The notes beneath the pieces are model-generated. The model was given only the letters and a program-made list of their open reading frames with translations, made no database searches and was not told the DNA's origin. Shown piece by piece: positions 9,598 through 24,526 of a stretch of DNA of 37,500 nucleotides (position 1 is the stretch's first letter; each line of letters opens with the position of its first letter). A program made the translations under genes and the position numbers. The stretch is taken from contig CM022676.1 of the NCBI GenBank assembly GCA_012295275.1, positions 10,558,586-10,596,085 on the forward strand. Reading direction: 5' to 3'. This DNA is from Chrysomallon squamiferum (Eukaryota; Mollusca; Gastropoda; Neomphalida; Peltospiridae).

Positions 9598-10422
9598 TAA
9601 TAAACATGATAATAATATAAAATTAAAAAATATCAACTTGAAATGTAAAAATAAAACAATTATTATAATAATAATAAATGTTTTCCCTACTTCGTAACAA
9701 TGTATGTCAGCCTTATAATAAACAGTAGAAAAATTAAAGTTTATATAACATTTACAACATCAGCTATTTGAAAACAAAATTCAGAAAAAGAAAAAAAATG
9801 ATTTTGTGTTTTAAACTATGCAACATGCAAAGCGTACTTTAACCTATTTATACAGGTCCAGTACTGGATCTAATCCATGGACTGAAATAGTCCATAAACA
9901 GAAAACAGATCCATGGATCAAAATCAGGTCCATGGACTGAAAAGATGCCTAGTAATAAATTCACAGAGAGAAAGCTGACTTTATTATATTTTCTTTCTTT
10001 CTTTCTTTCTTATATATATATTTTTTTTATCAATACATATCCAATTTTGCATTCATTTATATATTTATGTACAAGTGTATATTAGATATATTTATATATA
10101 TATATATATATGTTTATATATATATATATGTATATATACAGATTATTGTCTACAAAGTCATCAGGAATAACTGCAGTTTGGTCTAATGCCATAATGGGTA
10201 GCACTGACAGGCTAACATAAATAAACTGTAAATTTCAAGTATTGTATTAGAATTAGAAGAAAATTCTACATTTTTAGCTATTTACAAAAGTGCAGTTAGG
10301 ATATATATTTTAAGAGTTGAAAAAAAAAAAATAAAAAATAAAAAATATAAAGATAAAAGAAGAAATATAGTTTTATGTTTCAGTTGGTAAAAAGGCTGTT
10401 TATCTGAATAGCCTATTTGTAT

Positions 10423-10477
<55 letters not shown>

Positions 10478-11214
10478 GTAATAATAACAATAATAATAAC
10501 AACAGTAACAATAAATAAATAAATAAATAAATAAATAAAGAGGTAAATAATGTTGATGAATAGAAAAACTAAAATGATCTGAAATGGAATATGAAAAAGA
10601 GGCACAATTTCACAACTACTGAAATGTCAAACAAGAACACGAAATCAGTTTTGTGTTCCTCTTGTTAAAAATAATCCAGAAATATTCAAAAAGAGTTTGG
10701 GATAAGAGGTATCAGTTACTTTTATTTCTTTTAACACATAACTATTATTATTATTATTCTTCCACATAAATACACAGTAACTGCTATTTGTCCAACCAGA
10801 ACACTATAAACTTTTCAAATATCTTTGTGCAATACTAAATAAAAAAAAAGTAACAAATAATTTATTATATTCACACTGTTGATTACTTTGATCCTTAACT
10901 ATAAATATGAAATGATGAATTCCAAAAACAGGAAATTATTAATTAAAGTCAAACTGTTAATTACTTTGATCCTAAATCTTAAATATGAATTAATGAATAT
11001 ATGAAAAAGGAAATTATTCATTATTCCAATCTGTTAATTGCTGAAGTAAATAATTAAAAGTAATAAATTTGAGAAAGGGTAACAAAGTTTCTTTACATTT
11101 GCTACTGCTATGCTTCCCATGCATCTCCAAAAAATTGCATAATCTGTAGTTAATAAAAATAGTTTGCATTAACTGGTCAAATATCTAAGTAGGTAAACTG
11201 TAAGTAGTTTTTGC

Positions 11215-11256
<42 letters not shown>

Positions 11257-11392
11257 AAAAAAAAGTCAGTCTGATAGAAAGATGAACGAATTCTTTCAAT
11301 AAATTGCATAGAAGTTTTTACTTTTTTTTAAATGTATGCTTTTTTAACAAAGTTCATAAAACAATGAAAGAGAAGTTATTTAAAAAGAAAAA

Positions 11393-11429
<37 letters not shown>

Positions 11430-12111
11430 TATATAAAAAGAACAAATTGCAAGATAAATTTTGCACTTTAACTATTAATTATTTTTATTAACAAAAAAAA
11501 AAACAGTTCTAATTTTAGAAACATGTTTACAAGCTTTTATTTCAAAAAAAAAAAAAAAAAAATTTAAAAATAAAATAAACATTAAAAATAAATTAGCTGG
11601 ATTAGACTTCGAAGAAGATAAATAAATAAAAAGAAAGATAATAAAAAAAAAAAAAATTAAATCTTAATTTATTTGAAATTATTCCCTGATATTTACATTT
11701 TTGTGTAACCCTGTTTTTGATTGGACAAACATGGAAGTTCAATCGACCAATGGGATTCGCAGATACAAAAAAAAAAAAAAAAAAAAATGGTAGGGAGTTT
11801 GATTTAAAATAACTATACAGAAACACGGGTAATCATGCATGGATTTAAAAAGTTAACTAAAAGTAATTAATGAAAATTTAGGAAGGTAAATGAATTAGAA
11901 TGAGATTTAATTAAATTTATCCTAAGGTTATGAATTAAGGAAAAGAAAAAACACAGAAATTTTCTTCAAACTGCAGAATGACACTGGATAATGTATATAA
12001 CTTTTAAACGCACAACAGTTTTTTTTAAACGTACATCCAGAACGTCAAACTATACAAATAACAGAGCTTACAGATGGGAACATGGAGGGCAGGTGATATA
12101 TATCTATATGT
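7834..12111. other. Gene-free AT-rich stretch; possible long 3' UTR of the RhoGEF gene
   Basis: No exon with splice sites or a conserved peptide was found on either strand. The content is AT-rich with (TAA)n at about 8436-8485, 9566-9592 and 10427-10475, poly(T) near 9250-9270, poly(A) at 11220-11254 and (TA)n at 11396-11425. Degenerate repeats containing GGGCCCTTAAT- or GGGCCCTGATT-like words lie at about 8710-8960. A cluster of TCCATGGA palindromes lies at about 9880-9935. The part nearest 12111 is downstream of the RhoGEF stop codon and would be 3' UTR; the polyadenylation site cannot be fixed because AATAAA-like words are frequent. Confidence 0.6.
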
Positions 12112-13073
12112 TTATATTTCAATCTTATTATCTGTGCCCTCCAAATCGCAGGCTTCATTTTTCCCTTCGCCAATCTGCTGTTCCACTTGACTTAACATCA
12201 ACTTTTGCAACATGTCTAAATCCGTCTCTCCGCGCTCCACCGAATTCGGAATAACACTGACACCTGGGTCAAGGTCAAGGTCGAGGTCACTAGCACCACC
12301 TTCGTCCAGGTCAGTAGTTATTGAAGACACCTGTGCACTGCCACTCATACAAACGTCATCACCACCGCCACCACTGCTGTTGTCGCAGAGGTTGCCTTTC
12401 GCGGGTGCATCGGCCACAACGTTGTCATTCTGCTGCTGTTGCGATGCGACCGCGTCACTGTTTTTTCTCTTGCTGGCGACGGTGGAGGAAGAGTCACTGA
12501 ATATTTCCGACGTCTCGACGTCGCTCTGCACTTTTTCCAAAACGTTGTTGTTGTCGGAAACGTCGACATTCGCAATGCTGTCGGGAACGTCGTGGTAGTT
12601 TTCATCACCATCGCTGTCGCTACTCCGCGTGTGCTGTTCCTTATCATCATCAACATTGTCATCGTCGTCGTCATCGACTTCGACAACATCTTTATCGACA
12701 TCACTTTGTCGTTCTTTTTGCGAATCGTCTATCACCTCCGTCTGTCCACTTTCTTTCTCCGATTCGTTAACATCGTCGCCCTCCGCAGAATTTTTCTTTT
12801 CCGATTCGCCGACTGCTTTGCCGTCCATCGAGTCCTTCTTTTCTGATTCACTCGTCTGCTCGTCATCATCCTTCGAATCGACATCCAAGTCGGTCACCGA
12901 TTCCGCGAACGCAGAGTTTGTTATTACAGTAGTCGCCCTTACGACCGTCTCGTTTGATTCGTTAGACATGAGACTCAGAACCTCCGAGTCAGATATTTCA
13001 TCGGCTTGGGGGCGAAGCACGCCTGCGTCACTCATCATTTCTCGGGCTTGCTCAGAAATATTTGTCACAATTT
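12112..13073 (-). CDS. ARHGEF11/12-like: RhoGEF last exon: acidic C-terminal tail and stop
   Basis: The acceptor CTATTTTCTTAG leads into 320 codons ending in TAA at 12112-12114, entered in phase 1 as the previous exon requires. The start (IVTNISEQAREMMSDAGVLR) is helical. The rest is low-complexity and strongly acidic, rich in Asp, Glu and Ser, with an Asp run (VVEVDDDDDDNVDDDKEQ) and short SEKK-like repeats. The end has a possible helix (TDLDMLQKLMLSQVEQQIGE). It is GC-richer than its flanks and the longest exon in the window. Such a tail is likely disordered and phosphorylated by acidophilic kinases, an inference from composition. Antisense frames rich in Ser and Val are shadows of it. Confidence 0.88.
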
Positions 13074-13107
13074 CTAAGAAAATAGAAGAGAAAACCAGAG
13101 AACATTA

Positions 13108-13157
<50 letters not shown>

Positions 13158-16122
13158 AAAAACAACAAAACAAAAGACCCCAGTAAATAAATTAATGAAT
13201 AAATAAATAAACAGACAAACAAATAAAATCAACAAACAGACAAATACTTAAATAAATACAAAAAATAAAAAAAAAAAAAATAAAAAAATAAAAATAAACA
13301 TACACCCCTCCACAAAAAAAAACATAAAAAAAATATAAATAAAAAAAATAATAAACAAACTAAACTAAAACAAACCAAACAAACAAACATACAAAACAAA
13401 CACACACACAAACACACACAAAAACAACCCAACACTAAAGAAAGAGAAAACTAAAAACTGTCGTCACTGACCATCCACTGTTTCCTCGCTTTCTGTGCCG
13501 GCTGCTTCGTCCTCCGCTGTCTCCGAGATGGATGATGCGACGGACACAAAGCTGGCCGGGCGACTCTGTGGGCTTGGCATGACCCCCATCGCGGCGCGCT
13601 GCAGCTCCCTCAACTTGTTGAGCCTCGCCTGCGCCTCCCTCAACTCTTCTCTCAGACGGCCTTTCTCGTCATCCCTGCTGTTCACTGCAGCCTGACACAG
13701 AAATGTTTTATTTATCATAAGAATAAAATAATACTTATATTATATATGAGAAGTATGAAGATAAAACAGTACCAGTGTTATATATGTGAGAAGTATAAAG
13801 ATAAAATAGTACCAGTGTTATATGTGAGAAGTATAAAGATAAAACAGTACCAATTATATATGAGTATAAAGATAAAATAGTACCAGTGTTATATGTGAGA
13901 AGTATAAAGATAAAATAGTACCAGTGTTATACATGAGAAGTATAAAGATAAAACAGTACCAGTGTTATATGTGAGAAGTATAAAGATAAAATAATAGAGG
14001 TGTTATATACGAGAATTATAAAGATAAATAATTTGTTGTATATGAGAAGTATAAAGATAAAATAGTACCAGTGTTGTATATGAGAAGTATAAAAATAAAA
14101 TAATACTGGTATTATATATGAGAAGTATAAAGATAAAATAATAGTGGTAATATAAAAGAGAATTATGAAGATAATTTAATATTTACATTATATATGATAA
14201 TTATAAAAATAAAACAAAATACTGGTATTATGTATGATAATTAAAAAAAAAAAATAATACTGGTATTATATATGAGAAGAATAAAGATAAAAATAAAATA
14301 CTGTATATGAGAATTATAAAAATAAACCCTGTATAAGTACAAAAAATATAAAATTAAAATAATATTGGTATTATATTACAAGATTTACATAGATTATTAT
14401 TTATATGAGAATTGTAAAGATACTATGGTTGAGCATTATGAAGTTTCTATAAAGAGATTTATAGATACACACAAGTATTATTTAGTTTTTATAAATGAGA
14501 ATCACTATAGTATTAAAAACAAAAATAACAAATAACAGAGGTATAAAATATGAAAATTATAAACATATTATCAATGAGAATTATAAAAATATTAAATTAG
14601 AAAAGTTTTGGTGTTTTAATATGAGAGTTATACAAAATAACATACATGAAAATTGCAAAGATATTATTATATATGAGAATTATAAAGACATTGTATATGA
14701 GAATTATAAAGACATTATAATATGAGAATTATAAAACATTATATATGAGAATTATAAAGACATTGTTTATATGAGAATTATAAAGACATTATAGATGAGA
14801 ATTATAAAGACATCATAGATGAGAATTATAAAGACATTATAGATGAGAATTATAAAGACATTGTATATGAGAATTATAAAGACATTATAGATGAGAATTA
14901 TAAAGACATTATAGATGAGAATTATAAAGACATTATAGATGAGAATTATAAAGACATTACATATGAGAATTATAAAGAATTAACAAGGTATTATAAAACA
15001 TGGTGTGGAGAAGATGCAAGATGAACCAGATTTGTGAGGACTTACCAGTAAATTAGTTAAGATGAGGTTCATCCTTGTTGCCATGTCTCTCAGTTGTTCC
15101 ATTGGAATTGGGATTGGCAACTTCTGCTGGTCGCCTTTAGGTGACGCTGCTGATGTTGAAATTTGAAAATTAAACTCAAAATACATTAATAATAATAAAA
15201 AAAAAAATAAAAAAAAATATATATCATGAACAATATTGTGACAATATCCTTAGCATTATGATCAGTCTTAAGAAATAAAATTCACAAAAAAAAAAAAAAA
15301 AAGATTTAAAAAATTTAAAAATTTAAAATTAGTCTATTGATGAATTCTGTTTCTGCATGCTATGTCAAACAACATGCATTTTGGTAAATTTCTTCTTTCA
15401 AACTTATCAGGGTGAAAACATTAACAAATTAAAAAAAAAAAAAAAAAAAAAAACATTAATCAGGAATGAAAACAGTAAAAAAAAAATGTTTTAAAAAAAT
15501 CATTGATGCAGTTAAGGAATGAAACAAACTGAAACATTCAAGGAATAAAGAATTGAAACATTCAAGGTATGAAACGAAACAAAAATTTGTTTAAAAAACA
15601 AACAAACCATTTAACTAGTAATGTAAACTGCATTCATTAAAACACTATTTATTCATTAATATTTTTATTTTTTTTCTTTATAATTTTGTTAACTTTATAA
15701 TTTTTCCCATCACCACTGCAGATATATTGTATTCAGGTATTTTTTTTGTTTTTATTATAAATATTTTGCGTTCCGTAACCATAGATACCCCAAATTCCAT
15801 GTTTTTGTCAGCATGCAAGAAAAAAAAAAAAATGTTTATACAATAAAATAGTAATTTATTATAAACATATATCTAAATATAAAAATAAAATTACAAAAAA
15901 TGTATTTGTATTAATGCACTGCCCCAAATTTCACCATTGGTTTCAATTTTATTTGCTGGCTTTTTATTTATTTATTTTATTTTATTTTTTTCATTTATTT
16001 TGTCATCTTAATAATAATAATAATAATTCACGGAATAAAAGATTTAATAATAATAAAAAAATACAATAAAAAAAAAAAAAAAAATTATTCCTTTATATTC
16101 CCAAAACACACATACATAAAAA

Positions 16123-16153
<31 letters not shown>

Positions 16154-16537
16154 AAAAAAAAATGAATCGCTACATGGATAAAAGCAAATAACAATCAGAA
16201 AACCAATCTGGTTTTCAAAACATTTTGAAATTTAGAGTAACAAATTAAATTTACTTGTTTAAATTCAGAACTGTACTATACAAAAATGTGCTTATGTGCT
16301 TAACTACCAGTGTGAATCTAGGATCTATATTAGTATCGCTTCACTCCGAATTTTTAATATGTGAATATAATTTTGAAAGATTTAATATTTGAAATGAAGT
16401 CACATGTGAAGTTCTGTAAAAAAAGGAAGTTATACATCAAGCAGAGATTTAGAAAGCGTGAAACTGTTAAAAAATGTTTGGAATTTATATAGCTTTAATG
16501 GCTATAGCACGACTGTGCTTGTATCTATGTATGTGTG

Positions 16538-16587
<50 letters not shown>

Positions 16588-16776
16588 TATAAATATATGT
16601 AAGTGTAATTAAAAGTTATGTGTATTTTTAAACATATTTAACAGATATCTTTTTAAACAAGAATTTTGATGATTACATTCTATCAATAATATATTTACTC
16701 CTCAATATTTTATACTTCAAAAACTTATTTTTAATTAATTATATATTACTTAATATTCTTTATTTTATTTTTGATA

Positions 16777-16807
<31 letters not shown>

Positions 16808-19800
16808 ATTAAATAAGACATTTTACGGATGTTAGTTATATAAATAAATAAAAAAAAAAAAATATATATATATATACACACAAATAAATAAAAATAAACA
16901 AAGAAATAAAGCAAACCCCCCCAGCCCGACCCAACTCCACCTGTTGTGAAATATTAAAACAAGAACACGACTAATGCAAACAGAAAAGAGTTTCTATCTA
17001 ACTGTGTTGAAACGTGAGGCAGGCATCAATGTTAAAACAAAGTACACATACTGTCAGAATCTGATGGGGTGAGGGAGTTAGAACGGGAATTAAGGAGACT
17101 CATCAGCTGATTGTTCTCTTCCAGAGACCTCACAATGATTTTGCGATACTCCTGATCATCATCATCATCATCATCAATCACTTGGCCAATCAAACCCTGC
17201 CAAGAATGCCAGTCATAGATAACATGTTATCTTTTTAGTTTTGGTTAATTTTAATCAATTAATTCACTGTTTTTTTTTCAATTTTTCTTATTTTATGTGG
17301 GTTTTAAAAAAAAAAAAATTTTTATTTAAATGTAGAAATATTGCTATAAATTAAATTTATTATTATTTTCTTCATTTTATTCGTTCTTCAACTTTTTGTG
17401 CAATCATGAACATTTTTGGTCACTTTAAATACTTAAATGTTTTCTTTATTTTATTTAAATAGTCTTTAAACTTGAACACATTTACTGTTTCTTTCTTCTA
17501 TTTATCTTTAATTTTTTTTGTTATTTATACATGGAAAATACTTAATATTACTATATTTTTTTATTTCATTTAATTTTTTTTTTTTTCACATGGATATATC
17601 TTTCATTTTAAATTCTTTATTATTTATTCAATTTATTTATTTTTAAACTTTGAATTTACACATTATATAGCTTATAATTTAAAAAATATAACTATTTCTT
17701 CTTGTACTTAATTTTAACATTTTTTTAAAAATGTAAACATGGAAATGCTTGTATTTTTAAATGCTTTATTATGTCTTCATTTTATGTAATTTATTTTTAA
17801 ACTTTTCATTTACACATTATATAATAATAATAAAAAAATTATAATTTCTTTCTTTTATCTTATTTAAACTTTTTATTTATTCAGTGTTATTTGTTTTTAC
17901 ACATTATATGTCAAATTTTACAAAAACAAAAATTTCTTTCTTTTATTTTATTTAAACTTTTTATTTACACATGGCGGCGACATTAAAAATATCAAATTAT
18001 TATAAATTTATAATTTACTCAATTTATTTATTATTAAACTTTTTATTTATCATTATATATTTAATTTAAAAACAAAAATTTTTTAAAAAATCGCCACTAT
18101 ATTTTTCTTTTATTTTATTAAAACTTTTCATTTATGCATGGAAATATCAAATTATTTTAAACAACCTTAATTTTTAATTGTTTTTTTAAAACTTTTTTTC
18201 TTACATATACGTAAATTTTAAAAAAAATTTAACCATTTTTTTTCTTTTATTTCATTAAAACTTTTCATTTAAGCATGGAAATATCAAATTATTTTAAATA
18301 ATATTCATTTTTAATTGTTTTTAAAAAAAAAAAAAATTCTTTTATTTTATTAAAACTTTTCATTTACGTGTGGAAATATCAAATTATTTTAAATAATCGT
18401 CATTTTTAATTGTTTTTTTTTTAAACTTTTTGTCTTACACAGATGTAAATTCTGGCTGGCATTCTCAGTAACTAACCTGTTTGCTGGCTTCGTTGTTTGA
18501 ACCGGTGGTCAGGTCACGCATTATAGCCTCCCTCTCGGCTAGCAGCGTCTTTATTTGTTCTTCATTCCGTCGCAGTTTCTCTGTTGTTATGACGACAATA
18601 AAAATCCAATATGGGTACATCATGCAGAATTACAAACGTGTTAAGACATTTAAATGACAGCGATGCTGTCGTTAAAATTAGTCTGATTAAAGTTAAAAAA
18701 AAACAGACAAAACGAATGGCAAAGTAGTAATTTATGATGAAAGAAGGTAAAAAAATATAAAAAAAAACTTTTTTTTTTTTTTTTTAATAAAACAATAAAT
18801 TTTGGTATTATATTGTGTGACACCATAAAAAAAATAATAATAATAAAATAAAAAAAAATAAAAAAAATAAATAAAACAATCTGTTTGTATGTCACCATAC
18901 CAAAATAATTAAAGACATTAACAATACAAAAAAAAAAGCAAATCATTTCCTACTGTGGGTTACTCTTTCTTACATTAGCAGTAAAGGATCTTTTAAATCC
19001 ACCTTCCCAGAGAAAGGAAAACTCAAACCACAGCCTTTAATTATCATGCTATGAGGATGCGGTTGGAACGAGACATTTATTTAAACAGTCTGTAAAGAGG
19101 ATAATCTGACAGTTTGTGAGGGCAACTGCTAGAATGGGAAATTTATTTCTGTATCCAGTAAGGTTTGATCCACTGTACTCTAAGCACCAAGATGGAATGT
19201 GATCCAATTTAATATGTTTAATTATTTAATGTGTATCTCAGATTATGGTTAAGCAGGTGGCTTGTGACAGGTAGGTTCTGGGTTCAAATCCTACTACAGT
19301 CTTGACATAGTGATGATTTTTTTTTTTTTTTTTAATATTTATAATGGGTTTAATAAAATAATTGTCTCAGCTTAAAAAAAAACTTTCCTAAATTCAAAGA
19401 ATTCTTTAAATATTTTTTTTTTTTGAAATTGACTACAAAAGGTCAAGAGTATAATAGAATATTATAAATAAATACATAAAAAAAATATTTTATAATCCAG
19501 AACTTTAAAAAAAAAAAAAAAAAAACTTTTTATATATCAGTTTAAAAGCAGAAACACTTAAAAATTATTTGCTTTCAACCTAAAATTATTATATTATATT
19601 TTATTATTATCATTATTATTATTATTATCATTATCATTATTTATCATTATTATCATCATTATTATTACTGTGTATTTATGTATTTTATTATTTAAAATGA
19701 TAAATCTTAAAATATTAAAAGACTGCAAGGTAAAGAAAAGCCCCAAGACACTTGAAATAGAACAGAACAGATTAAATATAAAGAGAATGTGCAAATTCAA

Positions 19801-20023
19801 AAATTCTTTCTATAAGATATGCTACAAGCATCAATCAAAAGCTTTGTATTTAGTAAATAATCATAAAATAAATCAATCAATGTAGCTATGCATAAATGAC
19901 TGACTGGCTGGCTGGCTGAATAGATAGATGGATGGATGAATAGATAGATGGAAGAATGAATGTTTTCTCTTCCCTTTAGGTCTGTATAATCTACTCTTTG
20001 TTTCATTTTTGTCTCAACATCTG

Positions 20024-20096
<73 letters not shown>

Positions 20097-21048
20097 ATCT
20101 AGATCTATTAATATTTTCTACTGACTATTTAACAAAATTTATTGTTTTTGTTTAAAACTGTCTAACTAGACAAGCAACAAACAATAAAAATGTCTTCCTA
20201 CACTGTTTATGTAAAATTGCACACTATTTAATCATTTCCCTTTTACCTAACCTTTAACAGTCTTGAACTATTTCATTATTGATTACTTTAAGTGTTTTTT
20301 TTGTGTTTTTTTTACTATTTATAATACTCTCTATTTATTTCAGTGTTTAACCCACTTTAACAACTTTCAAACTCAAACCTACTGCATTTTTTATTTACTC
20401 CATCTACTTTTGAAATGTTCCATTAATTTCCTCTATTTACTTTCAGTAATCTTTCATTTATTTATCATTTATCCTTCGTACTTATGGACTATTACATTAT
20501 TTCCCCTTAGCTTTGCTCCACAATTTGGAAATATTTATATTTATTCCCTATCCGCCCACCATTTCTATTTTTATGCCTGATTATTTACGGGTTTTCCCCA
20601 GTGTCTAATTATAGTATAATTGTTTCTTAAAGCTACACTATTAATTAGTCTTACTAATTTGCCATTGTTCTGTCTATTAAAGCAACTAGATTTGAATTTA
20701 ACAAAAATCCCAGATAATTATGCAAATTAAATACCATAAGTCATGCTAATTTATGTAATCAAATGAAAATTAAAAACTGAAGTATGCTAAAAGGCAAGCA
20801 CCAAACTGAAAAGTAATATTGCATTATCCAATGCTGTTATGATTAAAAATGCCAAAACTATCAAAGCAGAAATAAAAATGTATTAAAGAAAAATAATAGT
20901 CATAATAAAAAAATTAAAATAAAGTTCAAAATATATTAAAAACATTAAAATAATCAGCATATAAATAAATTAAAAAAAAAATCTAATCATTATTAAAATT
21001 ATTTTAGTTTACATTTCAAGCAATTTGTCAGCAAATTATTATTTAAAA

Positions 21049-21081
<33 letters not shown>

Positions 21082-22522
21082 ATTATAGAAAAACTTTTGC
21101 TGGCACTTGAAATGTCAAAATTTGTTTTCATATTTTAAATGAAATTAAAAACAAATCACAAAAAATTATATTAAATTATCTGTAATTTTGTGTTTAATAT
21201 ATTCTTATTTATTACTTCTTTTTTTTTTAAAGTGTAATAAAATAAAAATAAATAAGAAAAAAATAAATAGTCAGTAAGAATTTATCTAAATATAATTATT
21301 TAAGAAATAAAATATATAAGAAACTATCAGAATTATTTTTTAGTTTAAACAAGACTACTCCTTAAAGTTTTATTTAATAAATAAATAAATAAATAAATAA
21401 TTATAATAAAGAAAACAGATAAAATATGCAGCCATGCAGTGACTAAAGCCATGTGTCAAATTTAAAAATAAACTCAAAATAACAAAATAAACCAAATAAC
21501 TGTTAGAAAATAATTTTTAAAAACTATCGGCTATTTATAAAATAATAAATAAATTTCAGAATAAAAAATTAGCAAAATTTAAAGTATAATATGCTTAAGA
21601 AATGAGAAAAAATAAAAAATAAAAAAAATAAAAAATAAAAAATTATAAGCAGAAAACAAAGTCTATAGGTAATAATAATAAAAATACTATGTGCCCAGTT
21701 TCAAACCACTGATAAATGTGATTATTTCAAAAATAATTTAAGAATAATATTAAAACGTAACACCACCTTTAATATTAAGGATAAAGAGAGAACCCTAAAA
21801 GTTAAACAATAAATTTAAAAGAGAAATGTTAAATAAATATATTACAAAAACGAAACCTGATCACTGGAAACGTAATAATAAAACCCGAAACAGGCCCCTC
21901 AACCTCTTACCCACTAAATTATTAATGTAGTTATAAATATGTAGGTATGTGTGTATACATTTCTGTAATTTTTGAGTGCATGCATGGTTTTATGTATGTG
22001 TATATATACTTTCTTAGCAAGACTGAGTTGTATAAAAATTAATGAAAATAAAATTAAAGTAGGTTTTAAACTCAAACAGGGATACACATAATCAGTAACG
22101 CATTTGTCTAAATTCATTCATGAAAATTAAAAAAAAAAACTTCAATTCTAACATTCTCAGGATGAGGATAGAAAATAACAACAGACTTTTGTATTTAAAT
22201 TAAAAACAGGCAGTAAAAAGGGATAGGTAATTAAAAAATAAAATTTAACTAGATTAAAAATACTCAGTTAATCATTAGAAATTAAATTCTGTATGTGTAA
22301 CTAGTTAAATAAAGAAATTATTCATAACTTATATATGCAAAAAAACTTAAATTGTAGTTTTAACAACTTTATCTAATATTAAGATTTAATAATAAATAAA
22401 TATTATTATTATTATTAGAACTCAAACATAACAAACCATTCTTCAACATATGAAATAAAAAGCTAAATTTATACCATTAAAAGCTGCATTGAGATAATAC
22501 TGATTATATATTAGCTATATTT

Positions 22523-22565
<43 letters not shown>

Positions 22566-23138
22566 GTAATAATAATAGTAATAGTAATAGTAATAATAGT
22601 AATAATTATATATAAACTATTACTAAAAAATGATATAAAATTACCCATAGGTGAAAAAACAGGTTCGGCCATGTTGGTTACAGGGTTAGAGATGTCAACT
22701 TCGTCAGGCTGTATGAGATGTTGCTCAGCTTCAGAAACCTGGTAGACATCAGCCACTTCGGCATTGTTAACTGACCCCAGGCCAGTTGGACGAGCTGAGT
22801 CTGGTTTAGGTTCCACTGTCCGAGGCTCGGCCTTCTGACTGACCGGTTCTCTGAAATAAATAAATAGATAAATAGATAAATAAATACATAAATAGATAAA
22901 TAAATACATAAATAGATAAATAAATAAATAGATAAATAAATAAATAAATAGATAAATAAATAAATAAAATATAAATAGATAAATAAACAGATAAATAGAT
23001 AAAAATAAACGAATAAAAAAAAAAATAAATAAAAAAATAAAATAAAATAAAAATATAAATAAATAAATAATTAAATAGTTAGACAAATGGATAAATAAAT
23101 AAATGAATAAAAGATAAACAGATAAATAATTAAACTAA

Positions 23139-23175
<37 letters not shown>

Positions 23176-24472
23176 AAATAAACAAATAAACAAAGAAATA
23201 AATTAATGTTTTTGTCCAGCTAAAGCTGATCATGTGACTGATTTTCTTAGGCAGGGATGTACTGGACAGACTTATTTACGTTCCAATCTAGTTACAGACA
23301 ATCACATGACAGTAGCTGTTTTCAGACACCGATATACAAACAGACATACTTTCATTAAAATCAAGTTATAACTGGTTACACGAGAATGATTTCCTTGGAT
23401 TTGGATAAAGGGGCTACAGACAGAGACAGACCGACAGAGACACGACAGACAGAGACCGACAGACAGAGACCGACAGACAGACCGACAGACAGACAGGCAG
23501 ACAGACAGACAGACTTACTTGTGTTTAGTTATGGTGGATCGAATCAGGGTGATTTCCTCGGTCTGTGTTGTTGGCCGCATGTTGCTAATGGAGGGAAAGT
23601 TCGAATTCTGCTTCTTGTGTTCATCTACGAGGTCATTGATATGTTTTAACCATCTGAGAAAACAAAATGAAATTACAGTTACGTAAAGTAATGTAAAGTT
23701 ACATAAAGTAATGTAAAGTTATATAAAAATAACGTAAATGCTATATAAAGTGACGTAAAGTTACAACAAGTAATGTAAAAGTTACATACAGTAACGTAAA
23801 TATCACATAAAGTAATGTAAAGTTACATGAAATAATGTAAAGGATACATAAAGTAACATGAAAGTTAGATAAAGTAAACTTACGTAAAGTAATATAAAGT
23901 AACACAAAGTAATGTAAAGCTACATAAAATAATGCAAAGTTACATAAAATAACTAAAAATACATAAAACAATGTAAAGTTATGTAAAGTAGGATAAAAGT
24001 TACATAAAGTAACGTAACGTTGCATAAAGTAACCACGTCACAGTTCACTGCTTAATCTTGAATCATATGAAATAAAATACACTTAAGACTTGTTTTGATG
24101 TGATGGGGCACATTTTGGTTACTACAAATATTAACTAAGAAATACTCACTTTTTCCTTTGGTCCTGAGATTCAGCTACAAACTCATAAATTTGAGGTCCA
24201 ATTGCAGATGTATTTACAACAAAAAAGGCTTTTTTATCTGTAAAAATAAAATAAAAATATGTATCCATATTGTGATGACACAGAATATTGTGACAAGAGA
24301 TGACTGAACTTAATGAGTCATTTAAAGGGTAGTAAAAGTTTGGAACGTTTTGCATAAACTTAATGTTTTGCTAAATCACTTTGTCTTATAATTTAATATC
24401 TGAAAATTGGCTTTATAAGTTATTAATTTATATTTGTTAGATACAGTTTTATTCCTTTCTTTTCTCTGCTTA

Positions 24473-24526
<54 letters not shown>

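Noticed and set aside
9880-9935. Cluster of TCCATGGA palindromes as an operator-like site
   Set aside because: Three short palindromes in degenerate repeat sequence. Nothing ties them to a gene.
12212-13108. Ser/Val/Ile-rich reading frames antisense to the last RhoGEF exon
   Set aside because: Shadows of the Asp/Glu/Ser-rich coding strand, which is fixed by splice phase and continuity with the upstream exons.
20263-20580. 105-codon Phe/Tyr/Leu-rich reading frame
   Set aside because: Composition follows the AT-rich intron. No splice sites or recognisable motif.
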